From positions 5,270,001-5,334,000 of the forward strand of contig JAGYVD010000002.1 in the NCBI GenBank assembly GCA_021209875.1: a DNA stretch of 64,000 nt. The letters run 5' to 3'. Shown here one piece after another: positions 36,486 to 46,282 of this stretch. The notes below the pieces were generated by a model. It was given only the letters and a program-made list of their open reading frames with translations, had not been told where the DNA came from and did no database searches. Source of the stretch: Rosellinia necatrix. Lineage: Eukaryota; Ascomycota; Sordariomycetes; Xylariales; Xylariaceae. A program made the translations under genes and the position numbers. The first letter of the stretch is position 1. Each line of letters opens with the position of its first letter.

Positions 36486-37247
36486 AAAGGGAAAAGGGAA
36501 GGGAGAAGAATGGGAATGGGTTATGGTAATGGAGATGAGATGAGATGAGACGAGGTTTGGACTTTCTACGGATTGGATTGGATTGGCTTGATCTTAATGT
36601 GTTTGTGCGTTTAAACATGGTTCTCTATTCTCTGGCTCACGTATCCTTCCCGTCCATGAACTGGAAATTTATACGGTTTAAGACCGTGTGATTTTACCAA
36701 CGTACTTTGCTCGTATGCCTTTGCCTCTCTTGATAACTTGGGATGCCTCGCCTTGCGATTGTATTGGAGGCCTTCTGTGTAAGTGGGTTTTGTTGTACTT
36801 GTCATCATCATCATGAGTGTGAGCCCTTAGTGAAAACATATCCGGCATACTCAGCGACTATCTCGTCAAGCCCGCATTAAAACCTGTGTCTATTCTGCTA
36901 GAGTCTTGTCCTGGCCATGTCTTTCCATATTACCATAGCTCTAAGAGGACACTACTATCTCGATACCTTCCACTTCGTCATTGGTGGTTTTAATCCCACG
37001 GAACGGCTTCTCCTGTGTGGGGCACCACAGCCAGACACGGAAGGATTCGACTATTCTACGGGGGTCAGGGCATCTGAGCAGGTTTAAGCATATTTGAGCA
37101 TGTATATCTGGAGCGAGGGTGTACGTATAGATACATATATTTCTAGTGTAAAGCTGCTCTTATTTAGATTTCTTGATTTCTTAGGGGGGGGGGGGTTCCC
37201 TTTGTTTCATTTCAAATGAGTTACGAATAGACGAACTCGGCGACAAA
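36486..37247. other. Intergenic region
   Basis: 3' flank of the WSC gene and promoter of the Atg22-like gene; a G-run lies at about 37184-37194. Nothing else seen. Confidence 0.6.
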
Positions 37248-38822
37248 ATGAGTGCCGAGCTAGAGAAGGAAGAGACCGAGATCCAGGATTCGACTGATGC
37301 CGCTAGCGCAACCCCGGCGCCGACGTTTTCACGCAAGCAACTCCGGCGTTACCAGACGGGATATTTTCTATCTACGTTTGCCATCGGGCCTCCATTTGCG
37401 TCGTTCGTGACGTACGTCGGCTTCCAGCTCCAGACCATCGGCTATGTCATCGGGCACGCTCCCGGCGAGGCGCCCCGGTCGGGTTGCCCGCCCACGGCGA
37501 CGTCCTGCCGGGTACCGTTTGCCGGGTCCGGGGACGTCAATCTCACATCGTATATCCTCTACCTGAACGCCATCATCTACGCCGTCAGCGGGGCTCTGAC
37601 GCTGATTGTGTCTGGTATCGGGGACTACGTCGACTATCAGCGCGGGCAGTATGTAGTTCAGCTGATCGTCTACGGGATCCTGTGTCTGCCGATCGCCAGC
37701 CTCGAGGGTACTGACCTGGCGACATTTAATACCTTGTCCGGGCTGTATGTGGCTTTTAACATTGTGGGCTTTATAGCCGGCGCGTGGATGAACATATTCA
37801 TCCCGTTTGTCATGCAGCAGTCGGAAGAGTCGATTTCCCCACCCCCATCGTCGCCTTCGGACGAGTCCCCGAATACCGACGAAGACGCGGCTCGGAAGGG
37901 CATAGAAGACGCCGTGAAGATGGGGGTCTGGGGATCCAACGGCCTCAGCGCGGGCCAGATCGTGCTCTTCGTCATCTCCATCGGCCTGACGTTCGTCTCC
38001 ACGTCGTCCGCGGGCCTCTACACGACGACGGGGTCGGGCGCCCTCTGTATCGCGGTCTCCCTGCTCGCCTGGCGCCTGCTCCCGGCGCCCAGGCCGAGGC
38101 ACGGGCAGGAGGAGGGGGGGGCGATGTCGGCCGGGGAATGGCTAGCGCTGCCCCTGCGGACGTTCGCGCCGCTGTTCCGCCAGATCTGGGAGCACCCGGA
38201 GGCCTTCAAGTTCCTGCTCGCGTACACGGTGTACAACGACACGCTGTTCGCCTTGGGCGCCGTCACGGCCCAGCTGTTCAACCTGCAGGTGCGGCCGAGC
38301 CTGCGCGAGTTCACGTACTACTCGCTCGCGCAGCCGGCGGCGTCGGCGGCGGCGGCGACGGGCTTCCTGTACGCGCGGCGGCCCGCGCGGCGGCGCCTCG
38401 GGCTGACGCTGCGGCGGTGGGCGGCGCTGTGCTACGGGCTCACGTGCGCGGCGGCGGCCTGGTGCGCCGTCGGGATCGCGCCGCGGTCGCCGGTCGGGTT
38501 CAGGAGCCGCTGGGAGTTCTACGCCTTCCAGGCGCTGCAGTCGGGCGCCGCGGGGGTCGCCGGGGTCGCGTTCCGCGTGCTCTTCTCCCGCCTCTTCCCG
38601 CGCGGCCGCGCCGTCCGCTTCTTCGGCCTCCAGCTCGTCCTCTCGCTCGCCACCGTCTGGGTGCCGCAGATCGTCAACGGCCCCGTCGTCGACGCCACGG
38701 ACAACCTCCGCCTGCCCGCCGCCGTCTGCGCCGCCCTGCTCCTCTTCTGCGTCGTGCTCGCGCTCCTCGTGGACGAGGACAAGGGCATGCGCCAGGTGGG
38801 GTACAGGAGCACGGGGGACTGA
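37248..38822 (+). CDS. Atg22-like major facilitator (vacuolar effluxer family)
   Basis: Polytopic MFS protein of 524 residues in one exon, most like the Atg22 family of vacuolar amino-acid effluxers. After a charged cytosolic N-terminus comes RRYQTGYFLSTFAIGPPFASF, the Atg22-type first helix. A cysteine-containing loop (GCPPTATSC), ISGIGDYVDYQRG-like and FNIVGFIAGAWMNIFIPF helices, and a charged central loop (about residues 195-225) follow. Then FKFLLAYTVYNDTLFALG, where the YNDT motif is characteristic of the family, and the final helices end with DEDKGMRQVGY. The first 230 codons have mixed third bases, while the rest is almost entirely G or C at third positions, an abrupt change. Most filamentous fungi carry several divergent Atg22-like paralogs, so an autophagy role is not assured. 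Confidence 0.8.
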   Translation: MSAELEKEETEIQDSTDAASATPAPTFSRKQLRRYQTGYFLSTFAIGPPFASFVTYVGFQLQTIGYVIGHAPGEAPRSGCPPTATSCRVPFAGSGDVNLTSYILYLNAIIYAVSGALTLIVSGIGDYVDYQRGQYVVQLIVYGILCLPIASLEGTDLATFNTLSGLYVAFNIVGFIAGAWMNIFIPFVMQQSEESISPPPSSPSDESPNTDEDAARKGIEDAVKMGVWGSNGLSAGQIVLFVISIGLTFVSTSSAGLYTTTGSGALCIAVSLLAWRLLPAPRPRHGQEEGGAMSAGEWLALPLRTFAPLFRQIWEHPEAFKFLLAYTVYNDTLFALGAVTAQLFNLQVRPSLREFTYYSLAQPAASAAAATGFLYARRPARRRLGLTLRRWAALCYGLTCAAAAWCAVGIAPRSPVGFRSRWEFYAFQALQSGAAGVAGVAFRVLFSRLFPRGRAVRFFGLQLVLSLATVWVPQIVNGPVVDATDNLRLPAAVCAALLLFCVVLALLVDEDKGMRQVGYRSTGD

Positions 38823-39279
38823 GGTGGGTTGGGAATCTCGGCCGATGGTGCTTTGATGGATGGATAGGTAACTATAACTAGCTAGTGATGGTCATGCATG
38901 ATATGCGAATGGTGGTCCGGGTAGAACTAGCGTGGAATTCAATCCAATAAGACGTGTTTACATATGTTTACATACACATTAGTTATGTGATGTACGTACT
39001 TTATTGATAGTTGGAGCTAATAGATAGGGGTACCTATCCGGGACACCTCCCAGTCAGTCTCTTGTTACCAGTGCTGTCTTGTTCTGTGGCTTCGCCATCT
39101 CTATGTTACTTCACATTCGATTCACCCAGGCCCAGGGCGATGATGACTGACGGCAGGTGGTGTATGTGATGTTGTCCTCCCACAAGTCACAAGAATGCAA
39201 ATTCATTTTGTGGCCACGACCATGGCCCGCCATACCATAAACACGGGGAGAGAGGAGGGGGGAGGGGGCTACTCTCCAC
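38823..39279. other. Convergent intergenic spacer
   Basis: The Atg22-like and 2EXR genes converge here; it presumably holds both 3' UTRs. Nothing else seen. Confidence 0.6.
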
Positions 39280-40707
39280 CTATCTATCGGGGCCGACGGG
39301 CAGGTGAGCGAGCCCCAGCTCGGGCCAGTGGGCGGACATATCCCACGTATTGACGGAGAGGGACTCGGGCTTGAGCTTGTTGGCGGGGGTGAAGGCGGCG
39401 AACGGGAACATCCAGAACCCGTAGGCGAGGACGACGCCGACGTCCGCCGTCCTCTCCACCGTCAGTCGGATAGCAGGCGTGGCGGACGACGATGAAGAAG
39501 CCGGGTCGTGGAGTACCCGGTCCATGCCGGGGGCGCGGGACCGCTCGGACCCGGCGGACGGCCCCCCGTCGTACTCGCTACCCGGGGCCGGCGGCCGGAA
39601 GCACGGGTTTATGTCGGTGTAGTGAAGGAGCACGCGCGTGTTGACCCGCGCCCTACCGTCGCCATAGCCATAGCCGTCGTCGTCGTCGTCGTCGACGTCG
39701 GCGCCCCACGCGCGCAGCCGCGCCCGCCAGCCGGCGATCTCCCGCGGGATGTCGTCGGCGCCGAGGAACAGGCGCGCGAGGTCGGCGCGCACCGCGGGTC
39801 GCGGGTCGCGGCGCAGCAGGTCGAAGGCCAGCGCGTCCGACATGTGCGGCGTGTGACGCTGCGCGATGGGCGGATTCCTCCCGTTGCTGCTGCTGCTGCT
39901 GCTGCCGCCACTAGCGGAGTGCGTCTTCGCCATCTGGAGGTAGTACGAGTCGGTGTCCGTCACGAGGTAGAACTCGCGGATATTGCCGGCGGCCTCGGCG
40001 AGGGCGGCGGCGGCCCACCGCCTGCGCGAAACCGGATCGCCGTCGACGTCGTCCTCTCCGCTCCTGTCCCTGTCCCCCTCATCGCCCCCGTCGTCGCCCT
40101 CGTCGTCGCCCTCGTTGTCGCGCAGGCAGGAGGCCGTGGCGGCGATGTTGCGGATGCCGACGCGGCGGCCGTCGCGCGCGAGCGCGTCGCGGAAGAGGGC
40201 CGCCGGCCGGTACATGGTGTCGAACCAGAGCACGTCGTGCTCCGGGTTGAAGGGGAGGACGCCGATGCGCGAGGGCAGGTGGTGGCGCGGTCGGCCACCA
40301 CCGCCACCGCCGCCGCTGCCGCCGGCAGCCGGGGCGGAGGGAGACGGAGACGAGGGAGACGGCTTCAGCGCGCAGGGGAGCTGCACGCGGTAGAACTCGA
40401 TCGCCGCCGCCCGCGACTCCGAGTTCACGCGCAGCAGCTTGCTCAGGAACTTGCCGCTGCTGACCGTCAGGAGCGCCCGCCCGTACTTGGCGTCGTCGGC
40501 GTCGGCGTCGTCCTTCCACCGGTGCGTCGTCCTCCTCGCCGGCTCCAGCGCCACCTTGATCATCCGCCTCCTCTGCAGCGCCGCTATCCACACCTGGTGG
40601 CGCAGCTCCCACGGGAACAGGGCGAATTGCGGGAAGCTGTGCTCTTCGTTGCACTTGTCGTTTAATATGGAGGAGAAGGAGGAGAAAGACCGGCCGTTAG
40701 ACGCCAT
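39280..40707 (-). CDS. 2EXR-domain protein
   Basis: Fungal 2EXR protein of 475 residues, function unknown. The family signature FPQFALFPWELRHQVWIAALQRR lies at about residues 25-50, followed by the conserved ALLTVSSGKFLSKLLRVNSESRAAA segment (the second motif, where R-x-N-x-E-S/A-R is typical) and NPEHDVLWFDTMY. The remainder is full of low-complexity stretches: Ser/Pro/Gly tracts, an acidic Glu/Asp/Gly repeat near 190-215, a serine run and an Asp run near 330. These inserts and the high GC3 make the opposite strand open too. Families of 2EXR genes are often expanded and variable between strains. The A/T microsatellite upstream lies in its promoter. Confidence 0.85.
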   Translation of the reverse strand: MASNGRSFSSFSSILNDKCNEEHSFPQFALFPWELRHQVWIAALQRRRMIKVALEPARRTTHRWKDDADADDAKYGRALLTVSSGKFLSKLLRVNSESRAAAIEFYRVQLPCALKPSPSSPSPSAPAAGGSGGGGGGGRPRHHLPSRIGVLPFNPEHDVLWFDTMYRPAALFRDALARDGRRVGIRNIAATASCLRDNEGDDEGDDGGDEGDRDRSGEDDVDGDPVSRRRWAAAALAEAAGNIREFYLVTDTDSYYLQMAKTHSASGGSSSSSSNGRNPPIAQRHTPHMSDALAFDLLRRDPRPAVRADLARLFLGADDIPREIAGWRARLRAWGADVDDDDDDGYGYGDGRARVNTRVLLHYTDINPCFRPPAPGSEYDGGPSAGSERSRAPGMDRVLHDPASSSSSATPAIRLTVERTADVGVVLAYGFWMFPFAAFTPANKLKPESLSVNTWDMSAHWPELGLAHLPVGPDR

Positions 40708-41959
40708 GTTGGTGGCTGTTATGGGGGAAGGGGCGCGGGGGGCGCGGAGGAGGAGGCCGGACCGGGTGAGATTTCAATAATGCACTCGGAAGCGGAGAGA
40801 GGGGGGTAAAATGCAGTTTTGCGGCAGAGATCTATCATACAGATGAACGATGATATATATACATATATATATACACATATATATATACACATATATATAT
40901 ACACATATATATATATATATCGATAGATAGATGGATGGATAGATGGATGGAAAGACACTCGACATAGCTGAGGCGGGGTTATCCCGAGAGGTACGACAAG
41001 GGGACAGAAGCTATGCAATGCGTATAGACCCCTCCAATCAGTACAGTACCAACCCCCCAGCGGCCCTACATCTTACGCTCGCAGCCTACAGGGCCAAATG
41101 GTTCAACCATGGGTGAGACAACCATTGCCAAGCACCGTATAGAATAGGTGGTGTTGTCGCGAATCGCCATCCTATCCCTGTCTGCTTGCTACGGTCCGTA
41201 AATGATCGTTTAATAACCTATGAGGTATAGGATTGAAGACCGAGAATTTGGCATTCATCAGGGAAATTCACTGTATTCTGGTTTGTTTAGTTCAGCCCCT
41301 TTTCACGTCCAAAAATGTATGGGCTTTGGGCTTTGGCGGTGACAGGGGGGGAGAGGGGGAGGGGGAGGGGGAAGCATGCATCATCGTCAAACCTCTCGCC
41401 CCATGATCGATGGTTGGGGCTGACAGCTAGGCTGGTTTGAACTCCTCCTCACCCCTTCTCCCTTCTGCATCCCCGACACATCCCCCCAAGCGTAAACTTC
41501 GCTGGCCGACATATCGTTTCTCCTCGACAAATCATAGTGAAATTGAGAGTTTCCTGTCTCGGCTGACGCTGGCTTGGCTAGCCTCTATTGTTACCCATAG
41601 CCCCGAGCGCCTCAGCTAGGATTCGACGAGAATCATAAAGGGCTTAACTACAATGAATTTTTCACGTGCCATCATACAACCGTATCGTAGTATGAAGAGA
41701 CATCCACCTCTTCCGAAAATGCCTTCCATAGTCGTAATACAATGCCTGAACCTCGGAGAGGAAATCAATTCATGCCCACCACGTCAAGGAGAGTAGAAAT
41801 ACACCACGCGGGCCAGCCGAGGCCTGCTCACGCAAACACAACATGCTTTCTCTCAACATATTATTATAATTATTTTTTCAAGTGTCCCTAAAACTATGAT
41901 CAGTACATTCTGGTCTCGTTGAAAAGCGACTATTACTACTGCTACTATCACTGCAACAC
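40708..41959. other. Intergenic region with AT microsatellite
   Basis: Upstream of the 2EXR gene and downstream of the small poly-Q gene. Apart from the microsatellite and a G-rich run near 41345-41375, nothing is recognisable. Confidence 0.6.
40852..40952. repeat. AT / ACATAT microsatellite and GATA-type repeat
   Basis: Alternating ATATAT blocks interrupted by AC pairs pass into GATAGATA and GATGGATG units. About 145 bases upstream of the 2EXR start codon. Confidence 0.9.
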
Positions 41960-42322
41960 TTACAGGAGAGACAGCGTCAGATCCCCATGCAGCCGCGCCT
42001 TGAGCGTGACCTCGACTTCGATGTTGAGATCGAGCCGCAGCTTCAAGGTATCGCTCTTGTCGCTTCCCCCTCCCTGAACTTGCTGCTGCTGCTGCTGCTG
42101 CTGCTGTTGCATCATCATTTGCTGTTGCGCCATCTGCATCTGCTGCTGCTGCCAGGCTTGGTTCGGGTCCTCCATCGGCTGCATGGCGCCCTGCTGCTGG
42201 GCCCTCCTCCTGCGCCCGCCGCGGCGGCGGTGGGGAGAGGGAGACGGCGAGACGGAGGAGGAGGAGGACCCCTCGCTCGCGCTCTCGGCATAGGGCCCTG
42301 GTTTGGCATTGACTTTGGACAT
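41960..42322 (-). CDS. Small poly-Q protein with conserved C-terminus
   Basis: Protein of 120 residues. The middle is a serine-rich block, an arginine patch (HRRRGGRRRR) and a Gln/Met-rich tract with ten consecutive Gln. The last 28 residues, DTLKLRLDLNIEVEVTLKAR then LHGDLTLSLL, alternate hydrophobic and polar residues like beta strands. As I remember, this motif ends a family of small filamentous-fungal proteins of unknown function. The ATG at 42322 (MSKVNAKPGPYAES) was preferred over the in-frame one 28 codons upstream because the conserved character starts here; the upstream stretch may be leader. No signal peptide or membrane helix. Confidence 0.75.
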   Translation of the reverse strand: MSKVNAKPGPYAESASEGSSSSSVSPSPSPHRRRGGRRRRAQQQGAMQPMEDPNQAWQQQQMQMAQQQMMMQQQQQQQQQQVQGGGSDKSDTLKLRLDLNIEVEVTLKARLHGDLTLSLL

Positions 42323-43035
42323 TTTGGATGGGTGGGCACTGGAACGCTGGCTGGGGTGGGAGTGGGAGTGTGGGGAGGTTATCAGTCGACGGCTGATAGC
42401 AAACAATAGAATGACTCGGCGATTGTGAGAAGGATAAAAAAAAATAAAAATAAAAAATAAGCTAAGTTAAGATAGTTCACTGTCTGGGCCTACGACGGGT
42501 AATATAACGAGAGGTGGTGCTACTGTGTAAAGTAAAAGTCACCGTCAAGGATGTTTACGTATATGCATCATGGACTTGGGAAACCGAGACATTTCTTCTT
42601 GGGTCAGGGTTCGTTCACACGTCACTAGATGGCGCATCTTCGGGCGAGAAAACTTGATTTTTCAGACGCCAGAAGGGATGTTCATCGAGATTGTGGATGG
42701 ATTTGACGTCGATATACAGCTGATAAGCCTAGGAGAGAGGTGTGGCTGATGCGGGGGGAGGGAGCTGACATCATTCGTGCGCCATTTCATCTTTGTGTGT
42801 TGTCTATGCGGCTTGATCCCTGTGGCTGGTCCTATTTCTTATTCCAGGGGTTTGTCTCCCCTTCAGTATCGTATCTGCTAGGTAAGGAGGAGGTTGCTTA
42901 TATAGCCTGTCACGGGGCGTCAAGGAAGCTTGTCACGGTTTTTTGCAATTACACCACACCTGATTAATAGTAGGCTATATAACCGCGAATCGATCGAAAA
43001 GGGCCTTTCCACAGCTAGATAGGCAACAATGTGAA
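42323..43035. other. Intergenic region
   Basis: Promoter side of the small poly-Q gene and 3' flank of the beta-helix gene. Nothing else seen. Confidence 0.55.
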
Positions 43036-44757
43036 TTAGGCACAGGGGTACTCGTTCATGGTTTGCCGCATCGCCGACTCGGGAGTATTCGCATAGACAC
43101 GATCTCCCAACCCATTCACAATATGGCTGATTTCGCTACCCGGCGTGCCAGTTAACCACACGTTGGTTAAGTGATGTAACCTAACGCCGGGGGCTTCTGG
43201 AACTTCAACCGCATTTTCAAGCTTCGTGGGCGAGTCGCGGAAGTAAGAGTATATGCCCAGTCCCCAAGCCTCGTGGCTCGTCACCGAGTCGGCCACCTTA
43301 TACGAGGCGAACCCATTCGTTGTGCCGCACATCCACGAGCCTTGGTCCGGCGGGTCGTACGGGATCTCGGATTGGTAAAAGTATAGCCTGCCACCATTCC
43401 CGGCCCAGAGCGTCTGGTACTCCTTATGGTGCTCGTTGAACAGTCCGTAGATGGTCACGCCGTCCCCGTTGACGACGACCCCGTGTTTGGTCGGGTTCGA
43501 GTCCCAGGCCGCCCCTTCGCCGTGGTCCGCCCGCCAGAGCCATAGCTGGTCCCCGACCACGTTGTTGCTGTTGATCGTTATGCCCACATCATTACTGCAG
43601 TGGCCGGCCGTGCGCACCGTCAGGTCGTAGAGGAAGGTGGGATCGGCCGCGTGGTCGGCAGAGCTGTCTGGGGGTCCAACTTCAACCAGATTCGACGACG
43701 TAACTTCACTGGCATCGATGATCAGGCCTGCCACGGTTACGCCGTCCACGTCGGCTACCGAAATCGCCGGGAGCCCGCTGACGGGGACAAGGGACGGTTG
43801 GCCCAATCCGAAAATAATGGTGCCTGCGTTGTTTACTCGCAGGGTGTCGTCAAGCTTGTAGATCCCGGGAGTGAAGAAAATATGCTTTCCCGCGTCGAGA
43901 GCCTCGTTGATGCTGGCGGCGCTCGCGTCTCCCGGGTGCGCTATGTGGAAGTCGTGGATCGGGATAGACTTGCCGGGTGTCGTATTCCCGTCGACCCAAC
44001 TTGGCCCCAGCGTGTTTTCCTGCAGGGCCGGGACGAAGACTTCGTACTGGTCTTGGCCTGCGACGCAAAGATACGGCTTCTCGCGGATGACCGGAGTCCG
44101 TTCCACGGTGGTGTAAGGGATGGCGGGAAAGTCGTCTTGGCTGGGGGCGGTCGCGTCTCCCACGAATACCATGTTCCATACGCCGTTCGCCCAGCTCCCG
44201 TACCTGTTGTTCCGTGACAGCCACTGCTGCTGCGAGCCCGGCAGCACCTGGTGATCGACCACCGAGTCCGCCATGAAGCCGCCCGAGGCCCAGCCCCCCG
44301 CTCCGGTCTCGGGGTCGACCTGGAAGAGCCAGAGGCCGCTGGGGCTCCGGATATGCACCCGCCGGATGGGCGCTGCCTGGGACACCGCTATCGTGGTTGT
44401 GTTGTTGGTGGCCGGAGATGCGTTGATGGCCAGGTTCTCGAGCGTGCGCCAGAAGTTGCAAGTGGCGTTCCGGTGCGGCATCCAATACGCAGGCACGTTC
44501 ACGCCACCATCGATGAGCACGTCATCCGGGGCCCTGCCCAGGCCTGCGACGTGCGTGTAGAACCCGACGTCGAAGAGGATGTTGTAAGCCCCCGGCGCAA
44601 AAAGCAACGCGTAGCGCTCTGCGCAGAACTCGTTGGCCTCCATCCGCTTGAAGATGGCAGTCACCTTGTCTTGGATGGCCGCCATCGGCATCTGCGGGTG
44701 GAAGACATACACCTTTGGCCCGAACATCGTGGCGTTTGCGCCCGAGACCTCTGTCAT
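43036..44757 (-). CDS. Beta-helix (pectin-lyase-fold) protein
   Basis: Protein of 573 residues in one exon with right-handed beta-helix character. Its motifs (PGSQQQWLSRNN, VWNMVFVGDA, YTTVERTP, VIREKPYL, DQLWLWRADHGEGA, GVVVNGDGVTIYGLFNEHHK, YFYQSEIPYDPP, GVRLHHLTNVWL) match, as I recall, a family known from actinobacteria (named after coagulation factor 5/8 domains) and from scattered fungi, where it is often mislabelled adenylyl cyclase. Bacterial members are secreted and presumed polysaccharide-acting; activity here is inferred. The ATG at 44757 shows no signal peptide. An in-frame stop lies 11 codons upstream, so a short 5' exon with a secretion signal may be missing from this model. Repeated N-x-x-V and G-V-T units fit beta-helix rungs. 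No intron is seen. Confidence 0.75.
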   Translation of the reverse strand: MTEVSGANATMFGPKVYVFHPQMPMAAIQDKVTAIFKRMEANEFCAERYALLFAPGAYNILFDVGFYTHVAGLGRAPDDVLIDGGVNVPAYWMPHRNATCNFWRTLENLAINASPATNNTTTIAVSQAAPIRRVHIRSPSGLWLFQVDPETGAGGWASGGFMADSVVDHQVLPGSQQQWLSRNNRYGSWANGVWNMVFVGDATAPSQDDFPAIPYTTVERTPVIREKPYLCVAGQDQYEVFVPALQENTLGPSWVDGNTTPGKSIPIHDFHIAHPGDASAASINEALDAGKHIFFTPGIYKLDDTLRVNNAGTIIFGLGQPSLVPVSGLPAISVADVDGVTVAGLIIDASEVTSSNLVEVGPPDSSADHAADPTFLYDLTVRTAGHCSNDVGITINSNNVVGDQLWLWRADHGEGAAWDSNPTKHGVVVNGDGVTIYGLFNEHHKEYQTLWAGNGGRLYFYQSEIPYDPPDQGSWMCGTTNGFASYKVADSVTSHEAWGLGIYSYFRDSPTKLENAVEVPEAPGVRLHHLTNVWLTGTPGSEISHIVNGLGDRVYANTPESAMRQTMNEYPCA

Positions 44758-45547
44758 CTTGGCCCTGTGTGCGTCGACGGCCGCCAGTCAATAACCCACA
44801 CGTGGCCGGGTCGGAGGATGGCGTTGGACGTGTGTAAAATGAAATGAATGAAATTAATGAAATCAAGTAAGAACCGTCATACATAGTTATAGTTACGTTG
44901 CCACTAATTCATGTTGCCCTACTTTTTACCCCGCCAACGGCCCGACCATGCGCGACGGTTTTTAATACACTGCGAACCATATTAAGGGGGGTGTGCTGAT
45001 GACAATAAGCTTTGTTGCACAGAAGGTTCTTGTTTAAATTCTATTAAAGAAAGATCTGTATGAAAATGAGATAGGGAGATAAAATCGGATAAGTGCCTTG
45101 CATTGTATTTGTTAAGCTTTCTTTACCTTCGCTGTTAGATTGGTTTACGTGTGGGGCCCAGACATGCTGCCCCTATACTCCCTTACGAACGAACCAGACA
45201 TCCACCACGGCTGCTACCCATGCTAACTTGAGCAATAATTAGTAGACATGACATGACGTGATGGGAGCTAGTGAATAGCTTCCAAAAGACTAACCAGGTA
45301 GGCCTAACGATAGCGACAGCCATATTTACATCCTGCAACCATATATCAATAACCGCTTCCATATGCACAAGCACCGGGTTAAACTAAAAAGAGGCCATGA
45401 TTCTAGACATCAGGTGAGTTAAGTGAGATATATTTAAACTCAAAGTTTTGCTGTGCCGATCAGGCCCGCTGTTTTATGCCCTCCCTCCCTCTCGCTCTCT
45501 TAGTCTGAAAGTCTTGAGGATAGGTATAGGGGGTGACGGAAAGATAC
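44758..45547. other. Intergenic region
   Basis: Promoter side of the beta-helix gene. A 5' exon of that gene might be here, but I could not find a convincing one. Confidence 0.5.
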
Positions 45548-46282
45548 CTAGTAGCCGCTGGCCGTCTCTAGAATCAAGCGCTGCCAAGCCCTACTGCTAT
45601 CTAGCGCCAATAGTAGCGCATTGTATGCATCGTCGATAGTCATGCTCTCTTCATTCCCTGAACGGACGATTTCTCCAAATCCTGCCATGAGTGTGATAAA
45701 TTTAGGCAGAGCCCTATCGGTCAGCTCCATGCGGGTTTCGAACCGTTCATTGTCGTCTGTGAGCTGCCTTGATCTTTCAACAAAACGCTGTCTGGCGATT
45801 TCCCTGGGAGACTCGATGACTATGGTAAGCCCTGCAAATTCCCCCATGTTCATCAGGACGACCTCCTCGGAGATAACGCCTCCTGTCAGCGGATGTCCAT
45901 CTACAATGACCCCAGCGTTCGGATTACCGGAACTTTCCGTAGCTTCTTGTATTCTTGACAGCTCCTCGGTCATCATGGCGGCCGCGAGCTGAGCTGTCCA
46001 GCCCCGGTGGCGGCTAGCGCGGTGATTGTGATATAGTAAAACCGCAGGCACTACGTCGTATTGGGCGAGTAGATTCTGAGGGATTACTTTATCCTGTCTA
46101 ACGTACTCACATATGGCATTGTTTCTCAATAGGGGAACACCGTTGTTGATGGCGTCTAGGTGAGCCCGTCGAACGTCGCCCAGCGATATGTGGTAGAGTC
46201 CAAAGTCCGCCGCGAGCCTTTTGCCGAGAGTGCCCTTTCCACAGGCGGAAGCACCAGTAAGGTAGATAATTAGGAGCGGCAT
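45548..46282 (-). CDS. Adenylate-kinase-like P-loop nucleotide kinase
   Basis: Protein of 244 residues resembling adenylate or UMP/CMP kinases. The Walker A loop GASACGKGTLGKRLA is at residues 10-24. ISLGDVRRAHLDAI takes the place of the NMP-binding S-x-G-D-x-L-R motif. VDGHPLTGG stands where canonical kinases have DGFPR, so the arginine that grips substrate is absent. ESPREIARQRFVERSRQLTDDNERFETR resembles the lid region. The fold is therefore clear, but substrate and even activity are uncertain. Homologous divergent kinases occur in fungal accessory regions. Single exon, ATG at 46282; codon usage is less GC-biased than in the 2EXR and Atg22-like genes nearby. Confidence 0.75.
   Translation of the reverse strand: MPLLIIYLTGASACGKGTLGKRLAADFGLYHISLGDVRRAHLDAINNGVPLLRNNAICEYVRQDKVIPQNLLAQYDVVPAVLLYHNHRASRHRGWTAQLAAAMMTEELSRIQEATESSGNPNAGVIVDGHPLTGGVISEEVVLMNMGEFAGLTIVIESPREIARQRFVERSRQLTDDNERFETRMELTDRALPKFITLMAGFGEIVRSGNEESMTIDDAYNALLLALDSSRAWQRLILETASGY

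Noticed and set aside
37784..38881. 365-residue plus-strand frame in the Atg22-like gene
   Set aside because: Arg/Ala/Gly-rich shadow of the transporter frame, which has proper helices and family motifs.
39508..40665. 385-residue plus-strand frame
   Set aside because: Antisense shadow of the 2EXR gene.
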